Assembly (NCBI GenBank): GCA_900766795.1
Contig: CAAFWX010000033.1
Span: 1 to 12,658, forward strand
Reading direction: 5' to 3'
DNA: 12,658 nt
Origin: Oscillospiraceae bacterium
GTDB lineage: Bacteria > Bacillota_A > Clostridia > Oscillospirales > Ruminococcaceae
The position numbers and the translations under genes are program-made. The notes beneath the pieces are model-generated. The model was not told where the DNA came from and searched no databases. It was given only the letters and a program-made list of their open reading frames with translations. This document shows positions 1 to 6,465 of this stretch, one piece after another (position 1 is the stretch's first letter; the number at the start of each line of letters is the position of its first letter).

Positions 1-106
1 GACCCAGCCCCTGCCAGAATATCCCTGCTTTTGCGCAGTGGGCTATTACCTTGTGACGATGCTTGGTTATCGTTCTGAAATGGTTTATCGCGGAGCGAAA
101 GCGCAT
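1..106 (-). CDS. DUF5662-family protein, N-terminal fragment
   Basis: Only the first 35 residues are inside the window; the gene runs off the left edge. The ATG at 104-106 has a strong Shine-Dalgarno (GGAGG at 112-116, five bases upstream). The visible protein contains HFRTITKHRHKV followed by CAKAGIFWQGLG, which I recognise from memory as the conserved start of DUF5662 proteins, where the next residues are usually an HDLSK-type motif. The function of that family is not established. The gene starts 30 bases after the ribU stop with no hairpin between them, so it is probably co-transcribed with ribU and thus placed under the FMN riboswitch (inference). Family assignment rests on motif memory and a short fragment. 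Confidence 0.72.
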   Translation of the reverse strand, partial: MRFRSAINHFRTITKHRHKVIAHCAKAGIFWQGLG

Positions 107-136
107 ATAATCCTCCGTTTCTCCGCTTACCTTGGA

Positions 137-766
137 TTACTTAGTTCCGTCTTTCTCGTAAATGCTGTTAAAGACAGGACGAAGTCGCTTGTAGAGCGGA
201 ACTGAAATAGCAACCGCGCACAGACCCTTTACGCAGGTGAAAGGCGCGTTGAAGATGAGAAGGCACTTGATAAGGCTGTCTGCGGACGGCAGGATAGCCT
301 TGTACATGCCGACGATAACATCCATAGGCATGATAGCGGTATAGATGGGATATACGATAAAGTAGTTGGAAACAATGCTGATTAAGCCGCTTAAAACCGC
401 GCCGCAAATTCCCGCGATAATGACATGCGAATACTTATGCGATTTCTTCGCGATAACTCCGATAGGCAGGCAGAGCGACGCGCTTAAAATAAAGTTTGAA
501 AGCTCTCCTACGCCGCCTGTCATCGAGGTGAAAACTCCCTCAAGGTTCTTTATCAGGCACACGGCAATGCCCGAAAGAGGTCCCATTGTGAGCGCGGCGA
601 GCACCGCGGGCACGTCCGAAAAATCGAAGCTGATAAAGCTCGGCATTACGGGCACCTTAAAGCTCAAAAACTCCGAAAGCACAACCGAAAGCGCCGCCAT
701 AAGCGCGGTGAAAACGAGTTTCTTCACGTCGAATCTGTTTGCTGTCTTTGCTGCTGTGTTGTTCAT
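137..766 (-). CDS. ribU: Riboflavin ECF transporter substrate-binding (S) component RibU
   Basis: RibU is the membrane-embedded S component that binds riboflavin and works with the shared EcfA/A'/T energising module. The 209-residue protein is hydrophobic with about six predicted membrane segments, the usual size for the family. Residues about 45-75 carry the family-typical block FDFSDVPAVLAALTMGPLSG, followed by CLIKNL. The start is the ATG at 764-766, preceded by AAGGAGAAAAC. The frame stays open 20 codons further upstream, but that extension would run through the terminator hairpin at 799-822, so it is rejected. The FMN riboswitch directly upstream independently supports a flavin-related substrate. 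No genes for the energising module are in the window; they are normally elsewhere on the chromosome. Confidence 0.93.
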   Translation of the reverse strand: MNNTAAKTANRFDVKKLVFTALMAALSVVLSEFLSFKVPVMPSFISFDFSDVPAVLAALTMGPLSGIAVCLIKNLEGVFTSMTGGVGELSNFILSASLCLPIGVIAKKSHKYSHVIIAGICGAVLSGLISIVSNYFIVYPIYTAIMPMDVIVGMYKAILPSADSLIKCLLIFNAPFTCVKGLCAVAISVPLYKRLRPVFNSIYEKDGTK

Positions 767-790
767 GTTTTCTCCTTTTGTCTTAGGGGA

Positions 791-822
791 AACAGAAAGT
801 CCCTGCGCAAAAACGCAGGGAC
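791..822 (-). terminator. Intrinsic terminator of the FMN riboswitch expression platform
   Basis: On the minus strand GTCCCTGCG and CGCAGGGAC (799-822) form a perfect 9-bp stem with a 6-base loop, followed by the U-rich tract TTTCTGTT. It lies between the FMN aptamer and the ribU start, the position expected for a ligand-controlled terminator. The segment around 830-866 can partly pair with the 5' arm of the stem (GAC/AAAU with AUUU/GUC), a possible antiterminator, but this is weak. The ribU ribosome binding site lies further downstream and is not in the stem. Confidence 0.8.
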
Positions 823-868
823 GCAAATATGCACATTATATACAGGTATAATGACGCGACATTTGTCT

Positions 869-983
869 TCTGATTCTTTCATCCGGACTATACCGTCGGT
901 ATCGGAATTTCACCGATTCAGCCGCTTTCGCGGGTCGCGGACTCTCACCGCCGGTGGGGAATCGCACCCCGCCCCGAAACAGA
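869..983 (-). promoter_or_regulatory. FMN riboswitch (RFN element)
   Basis: The minus strand carries the conserved RFN core: GGGGCGGGGTGCGATTCCCC, then ACCGGCGGTGAGAGTCCGCG, a variable arm (ACCCGCGAAAGCGGC), CGGTGAAATTCCGAT, and ACCGACGGTATAGTCCGGAT. The closing P1 helix pairs TCTGTTTC (976-983) with GAATCAGA (869-876), with one U-U mismatch. This class binds flavin mononucleotide and lowers expression of riboflavin synthesis or uptake genes when FMN is plentiful. Here it precedes ribU, with a terminator hairpin between aptamer and gene, so control is probably by premature termination. Confidence 0.97.
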
Positions 984-997
984 TATTAAAATGTATT

Positions 998-1012
998 CAG
1001 CGGATTCCGCTG
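998..1012 (-). other. Perfect inverted repeat at the predicted 5' end of the ribU leader
   Basis: CAGCGG-AAT-CCGCTG is a perfect 6-bp inverted repeat with a 3-base loop; flanking GTA/TAC can extend it. It starts within about 8 bases of the -10 box, so the predicted transcript would begin with this hairpin, ahead of the riboswitch. It could stabilise the 5' end of the RNA or be a DNA operator overlapping +1. The sequence alone does not decide. Confidence 0.5.
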
Positions 1013-1019
1013 TACTCTC

Positions 1020-1048
1020 ATTATATACCAACATCCCGCGTTTGTCAA
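1020..1048 (-). promoter_or_regulatory. Sigma-A promoter of the FMN riboswitch-ribU unit
   Basis: On the minus strand TTGACA (1043-1048) and TATAAT (1020-1025) are both perfect consensus, with a 17-base spacer. Transcription should start near 1013, about 30 bases before the riboswitch P1 helix. The -35 box begins only 14 bases after the yicC stop codon. Confidence 0.92.
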
Positions 1049-1062
1049 GTACATTTTCCGAA

Positions 1063-1941
1063 TTATTCGATATTCTGCACCTGTTCTCTGATTTTTTCAA
1101 TCTCGGATTTCTGGTCAACAACAACCTTTGTCACCTCGACATCCTGCACCTTTGAGCCGATGGTGTTGGTTTCGCGGTTCATCTCCTGCACAAGAAAATC
1201 AAGCTTTCTGCCGACAGGCTCGCTGCTTTCGAGCATGGCTCTGAACTGCGAGATATGGCTGCGCAGGCGTACCGTTTCCTCGTCAACGGCGGTCTTTTCG
1301 GAGAATATTCCCGCTTCGAGCAGAATCCTGCTTTCGTCCACCTGCTTGCCCTCAAGCACCTCGGTCATCTTGTCGAAAAGGCGCTTTCTGTATTCCTCCA
1401 CGATTACGGGGGAACGCTGCTCCACAAAGCCTACCCAGCCCTCAATCGTGTCAAGCCGCGCAAGGAAATCCGCTTTCATGCGCTCGCCCTCTGCCTCGCG
1501 CATAGCGACAAACCTTTCAAGAGCCTGCTCGGCAACCTGCTTTACGTCAGCCCAGAGCTGCTCCTCGTCAACGTCCTCTTTTATGACGGTGAACGCGTCG
1601 GGAATGCGAAGCACGTTGCTTAAGGAAAGGTCGTCGGTGAGGGAAAACTCGTCCTTTACGGAGCGCAGTGCTTCGATGTACTCGCGGATTACCTCCTTGT
1701 TGACGGTTATCTTCTCGTCATTGGCTCCCGTGTTATACACAAGCACGCTGACCTCAACCTTGCCGCGGTTGATTTTTCCCGCCAGAAGGGACTTCAGCTT
1801 TTCCTCCGCAAAGCCCATGCTGCGCGGAATACGGCAGCTGAACTCATAGTAGCGGTGGTTCACCGCGCGAATCTCAACAGTTATATCCCTGCCGTTAAGC
1901 ACCTCGTGACCTCTTCCAAAGCCTGTCATGCTCTTTATCAT
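1063..1941 (-). CDS. yicC: YicC/YloC-family endoribonuclease
   Basis: The 292-residue protein has the usual family length and both hallmark ends: MIKSMTGFGRG at the N-terminus and a C-terminal DUF1732-type block with RKLDFLVQEMNRETNTIGSK (about 244-263). Members such as E. coli YicC and B. subtilis YloC are described as cytoplasmic endoribonucleases that take part in RNA decay. The start is ATG at 1939-1941 with AAGGAG eight bases upstream; the TAA stop of the preceding gene is embedded in that ribosome binding site (TAAGGAG), which points to translational coupling. In many Firmicutes yicC is followed by remA/gmk/rpoZ, but here it ends the operon and is followed by the ribU promoter. No terminator is visible after it. 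Confidence 0.93.
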   Translation of the reverse strand: MIKSMTGFGRGHEVLNGRDITVEIRAVNHRYYEFSCRIPRSMGFAEEKLKSLLAGKINRGKVEVSVLVYNTGANDEKITVNKEVIREYIEALRSVKDEFSLTDDLSLSNVLRIPDAFTVIKEDVDEEQLWADVKQVAEQALERFVAMREAEGERMKADFLARLDTIEGWVGFVEQRSPVIVEEYRKRLFDKMTEVLEGKQVDESRILLEAGIFSEKTAVDEETVRLRSHISQFRAMLESSEPVGRKLDFLVQEMNRETNTIGSKVQDVEVTKVVVDQKSEIEKIREQVQNIE

Positions 1942-1953
1942 CTCAAAAACTCC

Positions 1954-2724
1954 TTAATCTTCATCGGGTCGGAGAGAACACTCCGCCCATTTTATTCTGT
2001 AATACGCATTGTTGAAATCGTCGTTGTCAAAGTCGGGAACAAACTCGGGATTGACGGAATAGCTCCTGCCGCCGCTTATACAGAAAACCGCGCCCTGCGT
2101 GAATACTGCGCCCATTGCGCTGTAACGTATCATCTGCTCGGCAATTTCTGCGGCGGTTTGCAGGTCGTTTTCGGGGATACCCTCTATTCCGATATCGGGT
2201 CTGCCGAATTTCCTCATGCCGCGCGTGTGCAGCCACAGCCCGTTGTCCGTGCGGGAAGCCATGATGATGGTAGCTTTTACCGGCTCAAACTCTGCCGCGA
2301 ACACCTTATCGTGCCAATCCTGCGGGCTGTACAGCGTAATCGTCTGTAAGTCAAGCACACCCTCTGCGCCGTTTTCGCAGATTGCCTGAACAATTCCTAT
2401 GCAGCTTTTGAAATACTCAAGCGTATCGTCCTGCTGAATCTCGCCGCTGACTAATACCCATCTTTCAGCGCGACGAATTTTTTCATACAGCGCAGCGTTC
2501 TCCTGCTCCAGCATTTCGCCGTATGCGCCGCACATCAGGCTGTCCATATAGTCGCCGTGCTCTCCCCTGTGGAGCATTCTGAACTCCAAGCCCTCGGGGA
2601 AGCCGCGGACACCGTGGCGCTCAACCGAAACAGTCGGCTCGGAATCGTCTTTCACCCCAAAAACGATGTAGAATATAAACGGGCGATAGCTTATGTCAAT
2701 GTAATACGGTCTTTCGCAGTTCAT
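1954..2724 (-). CDS. Uncharacterised protein, possibly DUF4026/DUF4261-like
   Basis: A soluble acidic protein of 256 residues with no signal peptide or membrane segment. I cannot assign a function. The most distinctive part is residues 158-181 (DNGLWLHTRGMRKFG followed by RPDI), resembling the W-hydrophobic-HT-x-G-hydrophobic segment I associate with DUF4026/DUF4261-type proteins; the match is tentative. Upstream are RRAERWVLVSGE (84-95) and a VLDLQTITLYSPQDW stretch (123-137). The ATG at 2722-2724 lacks a strong Shine-Dalgarno (GATGG overlapping the upstream stop), so translation may be coupled to the gene before it, 11 bases away. It sits between a PLP lyase and yicC in one apparent operon, which does not suggest a specific role. 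Confidence 0.8.
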   Translation of the reverse strand: MNCERPYYIDISYRPFIFYIVFGVKDDSEPTVSVERHGVRGFPEGLEFRMLHRGEHGDYMDSLMCGAYGEMLEQENAALYEKIRRAERWVLVSGEIQQDDTLEYFKSCIGIVQAICENGAEGVLDLQTITLYSPQDWHDKVFAAEFEPVKATIIMASRTDNGLWLHTRGMRKFGRPDIGIEGIPENDLQTAAEIAEQMIRYSAMGAVFTQGAVFCISGGRSYSVNPEFVPDFDNDDFNNAYYRIKWAECSLRPDED

Positions 2725-2735
2725 TTATGTTACCA

Positions 2736-3986
2736 TCAAAGTAAGCCCTTGTCCGCCATTCTCTGTGCCGAAAGCATGATTCCCGTTTTGCCTGTCGGGA
2801 ATGTGAGTCCGCCCTGAAGCCAGACAGCATACGGCTCACGCAGCGGAGCGTCCGCGGAAAGCTCGATGGAAGCGCCCATGGTGAATGCTCCCGCCGCCAT
2901 AATCACCTTGCTGTCATAGCCGGGCATATCCCACGGCTCGGGAGCGGCAAAGCTGTCCACGGGCGAGCCGCTTTGGATTCCCTCGCAGAATGCAATAAGC
3001 TTTTCGGGAGTTCCAAGCTTAAGCGCGGCGATGATATCCGTGCGCTTTTCGTTGTATTTCGGGAAGCTTTCAAACCCAAGGCTCTCGAAAAACGCAGAAG
3101 CAAACACCGAGGTCTTAAGCGCCGCGCAGACAGCTTCGGGAGCGTGGAAAATTCCGAGGTACAGACCGCGAAGCTGATTGAGCGAAGCGCCGACTTCCTT
3201 ACCCGTGCCGGGTGTAGTCAGGCGATAGGCGCAAAGCTCCACTGCCTTTGCCTTGCCCGCAATATAGCCGCCCGTTTCGGCAATGCCTCCGCCGAGGTTC
3301 TTGATGAGGCTGCCGATAATAAGGTCCGCGCCCACATCGGTAGGCTCTCGCTCCTCGACAAGCTCGCCGTAGCAGTTGTCCACCATAACAATACAGTCGG
3401 GATTCGTGCTGCGCACAGCTTTGATTATCTTCTCGATAACATCAATCGTAAGCGACGGGCGAAGCGAATACCCGCGGGAGCGCTGAATGTATGCAACCTT
3501 TACTCCTGCGGCTTTTTGCGCGATTGAATCAAGGTCGGGAGCGCCATTGGGCAGCAGGTCAACCTGCTCATACTTTACGCCGAAGTCCTTAAGCGACCCG
3601 ATTCCCTCACCGAAAATCACACCCTGAATCGTGTCATAGGGCATTCCCGTGACAGAAAGCAGCGTATCTCCCGTGCGGAGAATGCCGAACAGCGCGGTGG
3701 TGATTGCGTGGGTACCGTTCACGAAGTTGTGACGGACAAGCGCGTCCTCGGTGCGGAATATCTGCGCAAATACGGCGTCCAGCTTATCCCTGCCATCGTC
3801 GCCGTAGCCGTAGCCGTTGGTGCCTTTCATGTGGATATCGCTGATTCTGTTATCTATAAATGCCTTAAGCACGCGCTGACCGTTGTATTCGGCAAGCCTG
3901 TCAAGCTCCGCAAACGGCTCGGCGCACATCTGCATTGCTTTATCGGCAGCAGCGGTAATCTTTGGGGAAAACTCAAAAAAAGCCAT
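2736..3986 (-). CDS. PLP-dependent methionine gamma-lyase family protein ('aluminum resistance protein')
   Basis: A 416-residue fold-type I PLP enzyme of the family annotated as methionine gamma-lyase-like or aluminum resistance protein (B. subtilis YnbB type). K229 in SLIKNLGGG is the likely PLP-binding lysine, and D203 in MVDNCYGE the aspartate expected to contact the pyridine nitrogen. A glycine-rich segment (GTNGYGYGDDGRDKL, 55-69) and NGTHAITTALFG (90-101) are also typical. Length is as usual for the family. The start ATG at 3984-3986 follows AAAGAGG. It is the first gene of a three-gene unit with a perfect sigma-A promoter. The true substrate of this family is not well established, so calling it a methionine lyase would overstate the evidence. 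Confidence 0.9.
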   Translation of the reverse strand: MAFFEFSPKITAAADKAMQMCAEPFAELDRLAEYNGQRVLKAFIDNRISDIHMKGTNGYGYGDDGRDKLDAVFAQIFRTEDALVRHNFVNGTHAITTALFGILRTGDTLLSVTGMPYDTIQGVIFGEGIGSLKDFGVKYEQVDLLPNGAPDLDSIAQKAAGVKVAYIQRSRGYSLRPSLTIDVIEKIIKAVRSTNPDCIVMVDNCYGELVEEREPTDVGADLIIGSLIKNLGGGIAETGGYIAGKAKAVELCAYRLTTPGTGKEVGASLNQLRGLYLGIFHAPEAVCAALKTSVFASAFFESLGFESFPKYNEKRTDIIAALKLGTPEKLIAFCEGIQSGSPVDSFAAPEPWDMPGYDSKVIMAAGAFTMGASIELSADAPLREPYAVWLQGGLTFPTGKTGIMLSAQRMADKGLL

Positions 3987-4018
3987 AGCAATCCTCTTTC
4001 AAAAAAAAATACACATTA

Positions 4019-4047
4019 ATTATAACCCATTTACCGCAGATTGTCAA
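4019..4047 (-). promoter_or_regulatory. Sigma-A promoter of the PLP lyase-yicC operon
   Basis: On the minus strand TTGACA (4042-4047) and TATAAT (4019-4024) are perfect consensus boxes 17 bases apart. It is back-to-back with the spoIIID promoter, whose -35 box begins 37 bases away. Constitutive expression is expected unless a regulator acts in this intergenic region. Confidence 0.92.
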
Positions 4048-4083
4048 GCACAATAAATATTTTCCGCTGCTAACAAACAAGTA

Positions 4084-4112
4084 ACATAATCCGCGCATTT
4101 CCATCATAGAAT
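4084..4112 (+). promoter_or_regulatory. Putative sigma-E promoter of spoIIID
   Basis: ACATAAT (4084-4090) and CATAGAAT (4105-4112), 14 bases apart, resemble the B. subtilis sigma-E pattern (about KMATATT, 14 bases, CATACAAT), with one or two departures per box. spoIIID is a classical sigma-E target, and the same -10 box and spacer occur before the ylmC-like gene at 7688-7716. No convincing sigma-A promoter is present in this orientation. Confidence 0.62.
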
Positions 4113-4160
4113 GAACAAAAAGGAAACGTGTAAATCAGACCAAATGGGGGTGCAGATATT

Positions 4161-4457
4161 ATGAAAAAGAAAAAAAAGCAGGCGCCGACCGAGGACAGGT
4201 GCGTCGTCTTGGGGAACTATATTGTTGAGAACAACGCGACGGTCAGAGCCGCCGCAAAGCACTTCGGAATTAGCAAAAGCACAGTTCATCAGGATATAAC
4301 CACAAAGCTCGCAGAGAGCTATCCCGCGCTGCACGAGGAAGTCAAGGCAGTACTGGAGCGCAACAAGCAGGAACGCCATATACGCGGCGGTGAAGCAACA
4401 AAGCAGAAATATGCGGAACTGTCCCGCAAAAAAATGAATGAAAAAAAAACTACATAA
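4161..4457 (+). CDS. spoIIID: Sporulation transcriptional regulator SpoIIID
   Basis: The 98-residue basic protein aligns by eye with B. subtilis SpoIIID over nearly its full length. Residues 27-50 form a helix-turn-helix (TVRAAAKHFGISKSTVHQDI), and the conserved basic segment RHIRGGEATKQKY (73-85) follows, matching the second DNA-contacting region of the family. SpoIIID acts in the mother cell during engulfment and early spore development, activating and repressing many sigma-E genes and promoting the switch to sigma-K. The start is ATG at 4161, after GGGGGTG. It is the only plus-strand gene here and stands alone, with a promoter of sigma-E type and a terminator hairpin. Both ends are lysine-rich (KKKKK at 2-6). 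Confidence 0.97.
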   Translation: MKKKKKQAPTEDRCVVLGNYIVENNATVRAAAKHFGISKSTVHQDITTKLAESYPALHEEVKAVLERNKQERHIRGGEATKQKYAELSRKKMNEKKTT

Positions 4458-4463
4458 ATCAAG

Positions 4464-4498
4464 ACAGCCCCCGCTGAAAACGAGGGCTGTTTCCTGTT
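4464..4498 (+). terminator. Terminator of spoIIID
   Basis: ACAGCCC (4464-4470) pairs with GGGCTGT (4484-4490), followed by TTCCTGTT. The hairpin begins seven bases after the spoIIID stop. The U-tract is interrupted, so efficiency may be moderate. Confidence 0.7.
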
Positions 4499-4547
4499 GC
4501 AATTATCACGAAATACGTCCCGCCACGAATTTCCTTTAAATGCTGTC

Positions 4548-4580
4548 AAAAAAACAAAAGCTCCCGATTTCTCGGGAGCT
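4548..4580 (-). terminator. Terminator of the anchored surface protein gene
   Basis: On the minus strand AGCTCCCGA-GAAA-TCGGGAGCT (4559-4580) is a perfect 9-bp stem with a GAAA tetraloop, followed by TTTGTTTTTTT. This is a textbook intrinsic terminator, 22 bases after the stop codon. It also insulates this gene from convergent spoIIID transcription. Confidence 0.95.
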
Positions 4581-4602
4581 TGGAATAATCAATAATCAGA
4601 GA

Positions 4603-5325
4603 TTACTTTCTCTTCTTGGAGAGCATTACTGCGCCGCCTGCAACGATTGCAAGACCTGCAACAGCAGCTACGCCCTCAACACCTGTGTCGGGGGACTCAC
4701 CCTTGGTGTCAGCACCGGTGGTTGCAGCAGCGTCATTGGAAGCAGCAGTATCATCGGCAGCAGCAGAACCAGCCAGACCGGAAACCTCAAAGGTAATCTT
4801 TACAGACTCATAACCCTCGTTGGGAACAGCTGCAACGTTGTCGTAAACGTTGATAAGCTGTGCTCTGCATGCAGAGGAAATGTTGAAATCGTATGCGGAG
4901 TACTGGTCGGAAACAAGAGAGGAACCGTCAGCGTCGCACATAGCAGCAGCGTCTGCGTCAAAATCAACAGCAGCGCCGTTAAGCTCAACACCGGTGATGG
5001 TGATAACAGCATCAGGGTTAGCAGCACGGTCGATTGTGGTATCAAGCTTGAGCATGTTCCAGCCGCCGTCAACAACACCGTTCAGCTCAACAGTGTATGT
5101 ACCGTTGCCGTTGATTTCAGCGTCAACAAAGGTAACTCCCTCTTCCTCAGCAGCTTCGCCAAGGTCGTTATCCCAGTAAAGAGCAACATCCTGTGAAAGT
5201 GTGTTGCGGAACTTGTAGGAAGAAGTCTGATAGGTGATTGCAGCGGTTTCAGCGAAAGCAGCCACTGCGGTTGTTGCAGCTACTGCGCATGCAGCCACTG
5301 CGGAAAGAATAGTTCTGATTTTCAT
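4603..5325 (-). CDS. Secreted protein of unknown function with variant sortase-type C-terminal anchor
   Basis: The 240-residue protein has a signal peptide (MKIR, a hydrophobic alanine-rich core, likely cleavage after AFA at 25). An acidic, probably beta-rich domain follows (about 26-185) with two cysteines and GTYTVELNGVVDGGWNML as its most distinctive stretch. Then comes a low-complexity Ala/Thr/Asp linker (186-210). The C-terminus is SPDTG (211-215), a hydrophobic helix (about 216-236) and KKRK, the arrangement of a cell-wall sorting signal with SPDTG in place of LPXTG. The start is ATG at 5323-5325, with GGAGG eleven bases upstream; the in-frame TTG at 5343 overlaps that ribosome binding site and is rejected. 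It is monocistronic, with its own promoter and a strong terminator. No function is recognised. Confidence 0.87.
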   Translation of the reverse strand: MKIRTILSAVAACAVAATTAVAAFAETAAITYQTSSYKFRNTLSQDVALYWDNDLGEAAEEEGVTFVDAEINGNGTYTVELNGVVDGGWNMLKLDTTIDRAANPDAVITITGVELNGAAVDFDADAAAMCDADGSSLVSDQYSAYDFNISSACRAQLINVYDNVAAVPNEGYESVKITFEVSGLAGSAAADDTAASNDAAATTGADTKGESPDTGVEGVAAVAGLAIVAGGAVMLSKKRK

Positions 5326-5393
5326 AATAGAGTTTACCTCCAATAAGATAATAAACCATGCAAGCCGAATGCTCGTATAGTTTTACAATTAGT

Positions 5394-5422
5394 ATTATAC
5401 AACAAAAACACATCAAAATCAA
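5394..5422 (-). promoter_or_regulatory. Sigma-A promoter of the anchored surface protein gene
   Basis: On the minus strand TTGATT (5417-5422) and TATAAT (5394-5399) are 17 bases apart. The leader to the ATG is about 60 bases. The promoter lies just downstream of the tsf terminator, so this gene is transcribed separately from rpsB-tsf. Confidence 0.85.
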
Positions 5423-5450
5423 GACGGCATTTTGCACAAAAAAAGCATGT

Positions 5451-5482
5451 AAAATATAGCACCCGCCCGTTCGGACGGGTGC
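5451..5482 (-). terminator. Terminator of the rpsB-tsf operon
   Basis: On the minus strand GCACCCGTCC-GAAC-GGGCGGGTGC (5459-5482) forms a 10-bp stem with a GAAC loop and one G-U pair, followed by TATATTTT. It starts 16 bases after the tsf stop codon. Confidence 0.88.
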
Positions 5483-5498
5483 AGCATATCGGTAAGGA

Positions 5499-6425
5499 TT
5501 AGCCCTTTGCCATTGCAGCAACCTCTGCTGCGAAATCGTCTTCCTTCTTCTCGATACCCTCGCCGCGCTCATAGCGAACGAAGGACTCAATCTTAAGGGT
5601 TGCGCCTGCTGCCTTTGCAGCGGAAGCAATATACTGACCAACAGACATGGAGTCGTCAAGGAAGTACTTCTGCTCAGAGAGGCAGACTTCCTCAAAGAAC
5701 TTTCTCATACGACCCTCGACAATCTTCTCGAGGATGTTCTCGGGCTTGGGCTTGGGGGACTCAGCGTTCTCCTTCTTGAGAATGTTGAGCTGAACCTCTT
5801 TCTCGTTAGCGAGAACGTCAGCGGGAATGGAGGCGATATCAGTGTACTGTGCGTTGAGCGCGGTAATCTGAAGAGCAGCGTTCTTTGCAGCCTTCATAAC
5901 AGCCTCGTTGCCTGCCTTGTCGGTGTCAATCTTTACGAGAGTACCGAGTCTGCCGCCGTCGTGGATGTAAGGAACAAGAGTGCCCTCCATCTTGGTGAAG
6001 CGGCGAACCTTGATGTTCTCGCCGATGGTAGCAATCTTCTCGGTGAGGAGGTCAGCAACCTTCATATCAGTACCTGCTGCAACAACGTTTGCAAGAGCCT
6101 CAACGTCAGCAACATCGTTAGCAAGAAGAGTGTCAACGATAGTGTTTACGAGGTCGAGGAACTTGTCGCTCTTTGCGCAGAAGTCGGTTTCGCAGTTGAT
6201 TTCAGCGATAACGCCAACATTGCCGTTTACCTTAGCTGCAACAACGCCCTCAGCAGCGATTCTGCCAGCCTTCTTAGCGGACTTTGCAAGACCCATCTCG
6301 CGAAGAATCTTTACAGCCTCGTCCTTATTGCCCTCAGCCTGAACAAGCGCTCTCTTGCAATCCATCATGCCGCAGCCTGTCATTTCACGAAGCTCTGCAA
6401 CTTCCTTTGCTGTGATATTAGCCAT
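5499..6425 (-). CDS. tsf: Translation elongation factor EF-Ts
   Basis: EF-Ts is the cytoplasmic nucleotide exchange factor that releases GDP from EF-Tu. The 308-residue protein has the family N-terminal UBA-like domain with TGCGMMDCKRAL (16-27; usually TGAGMMDCKKAL) and the core INCETDF (76-82), whose Thr-Asp-Phe is the conserved EF-Tu contact. A C84 follows where valine is common (TDFVA). The C-terminal half contains FFEEVCLSEQKYF and ends in a short acidic tail. Length is ordinary. The start ATG at 6423-6425 has AAAGGAG upstream. It follows rpsB by 40 bases, the near-universal bacterial order, and ends at a strong terminator. Confidence 0.98.
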   Translation of the reverse strand: MANITAKEVAELREMTGCGMMDCKRALVQAEGNKDEAVKILREMGLAKSAKKAGRIAAEGVVAAKVNGNVGVIAEINCETDFCAKSDKFLDLVNTIVDTLLANDVADVEALANVVAAGTDMKVADLLTEKIATIGENIKVRRFTKMEGTLVPYIHDGGRLGTLVKIDTDKAGNEAVMKAAKNAALQITALNAQYTDIASIPADVLANEKEVQLNILKKENAESPKPKPENILEKIVEGRMRKFFEEVCLSEQKYFLDDSMSVGQYIASAAKAAGATLKIESFVRYERGEGIEKKEDDFAAEVAAMAKG

Positions 6426-6465
6426 TTGATAATTCTCCTTTACAATTTATAGTATAAATCCCTAA

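Noticed and set aside
1..203. Plus-strand open frame entering from the left edge
   Set aside because: It is antisense to the DUF5662 start and the ribU 3' end, both supported by ribosome binding sites and family motifs.
767..826. 20-codon N-terminal extension of RibU
   Set aside because: It crosses the riboswitch terminator hairpin and lacks a ribosome binding site, while the ATG at 766 has AAGGAG.
851..1849. 332-codon open frame on the plus strand
   Set aside because: It runs antisense through the FMN riboswitch and yicC, is serine/threonine/arginine-rich and low in complexity, and has no family resemblance.
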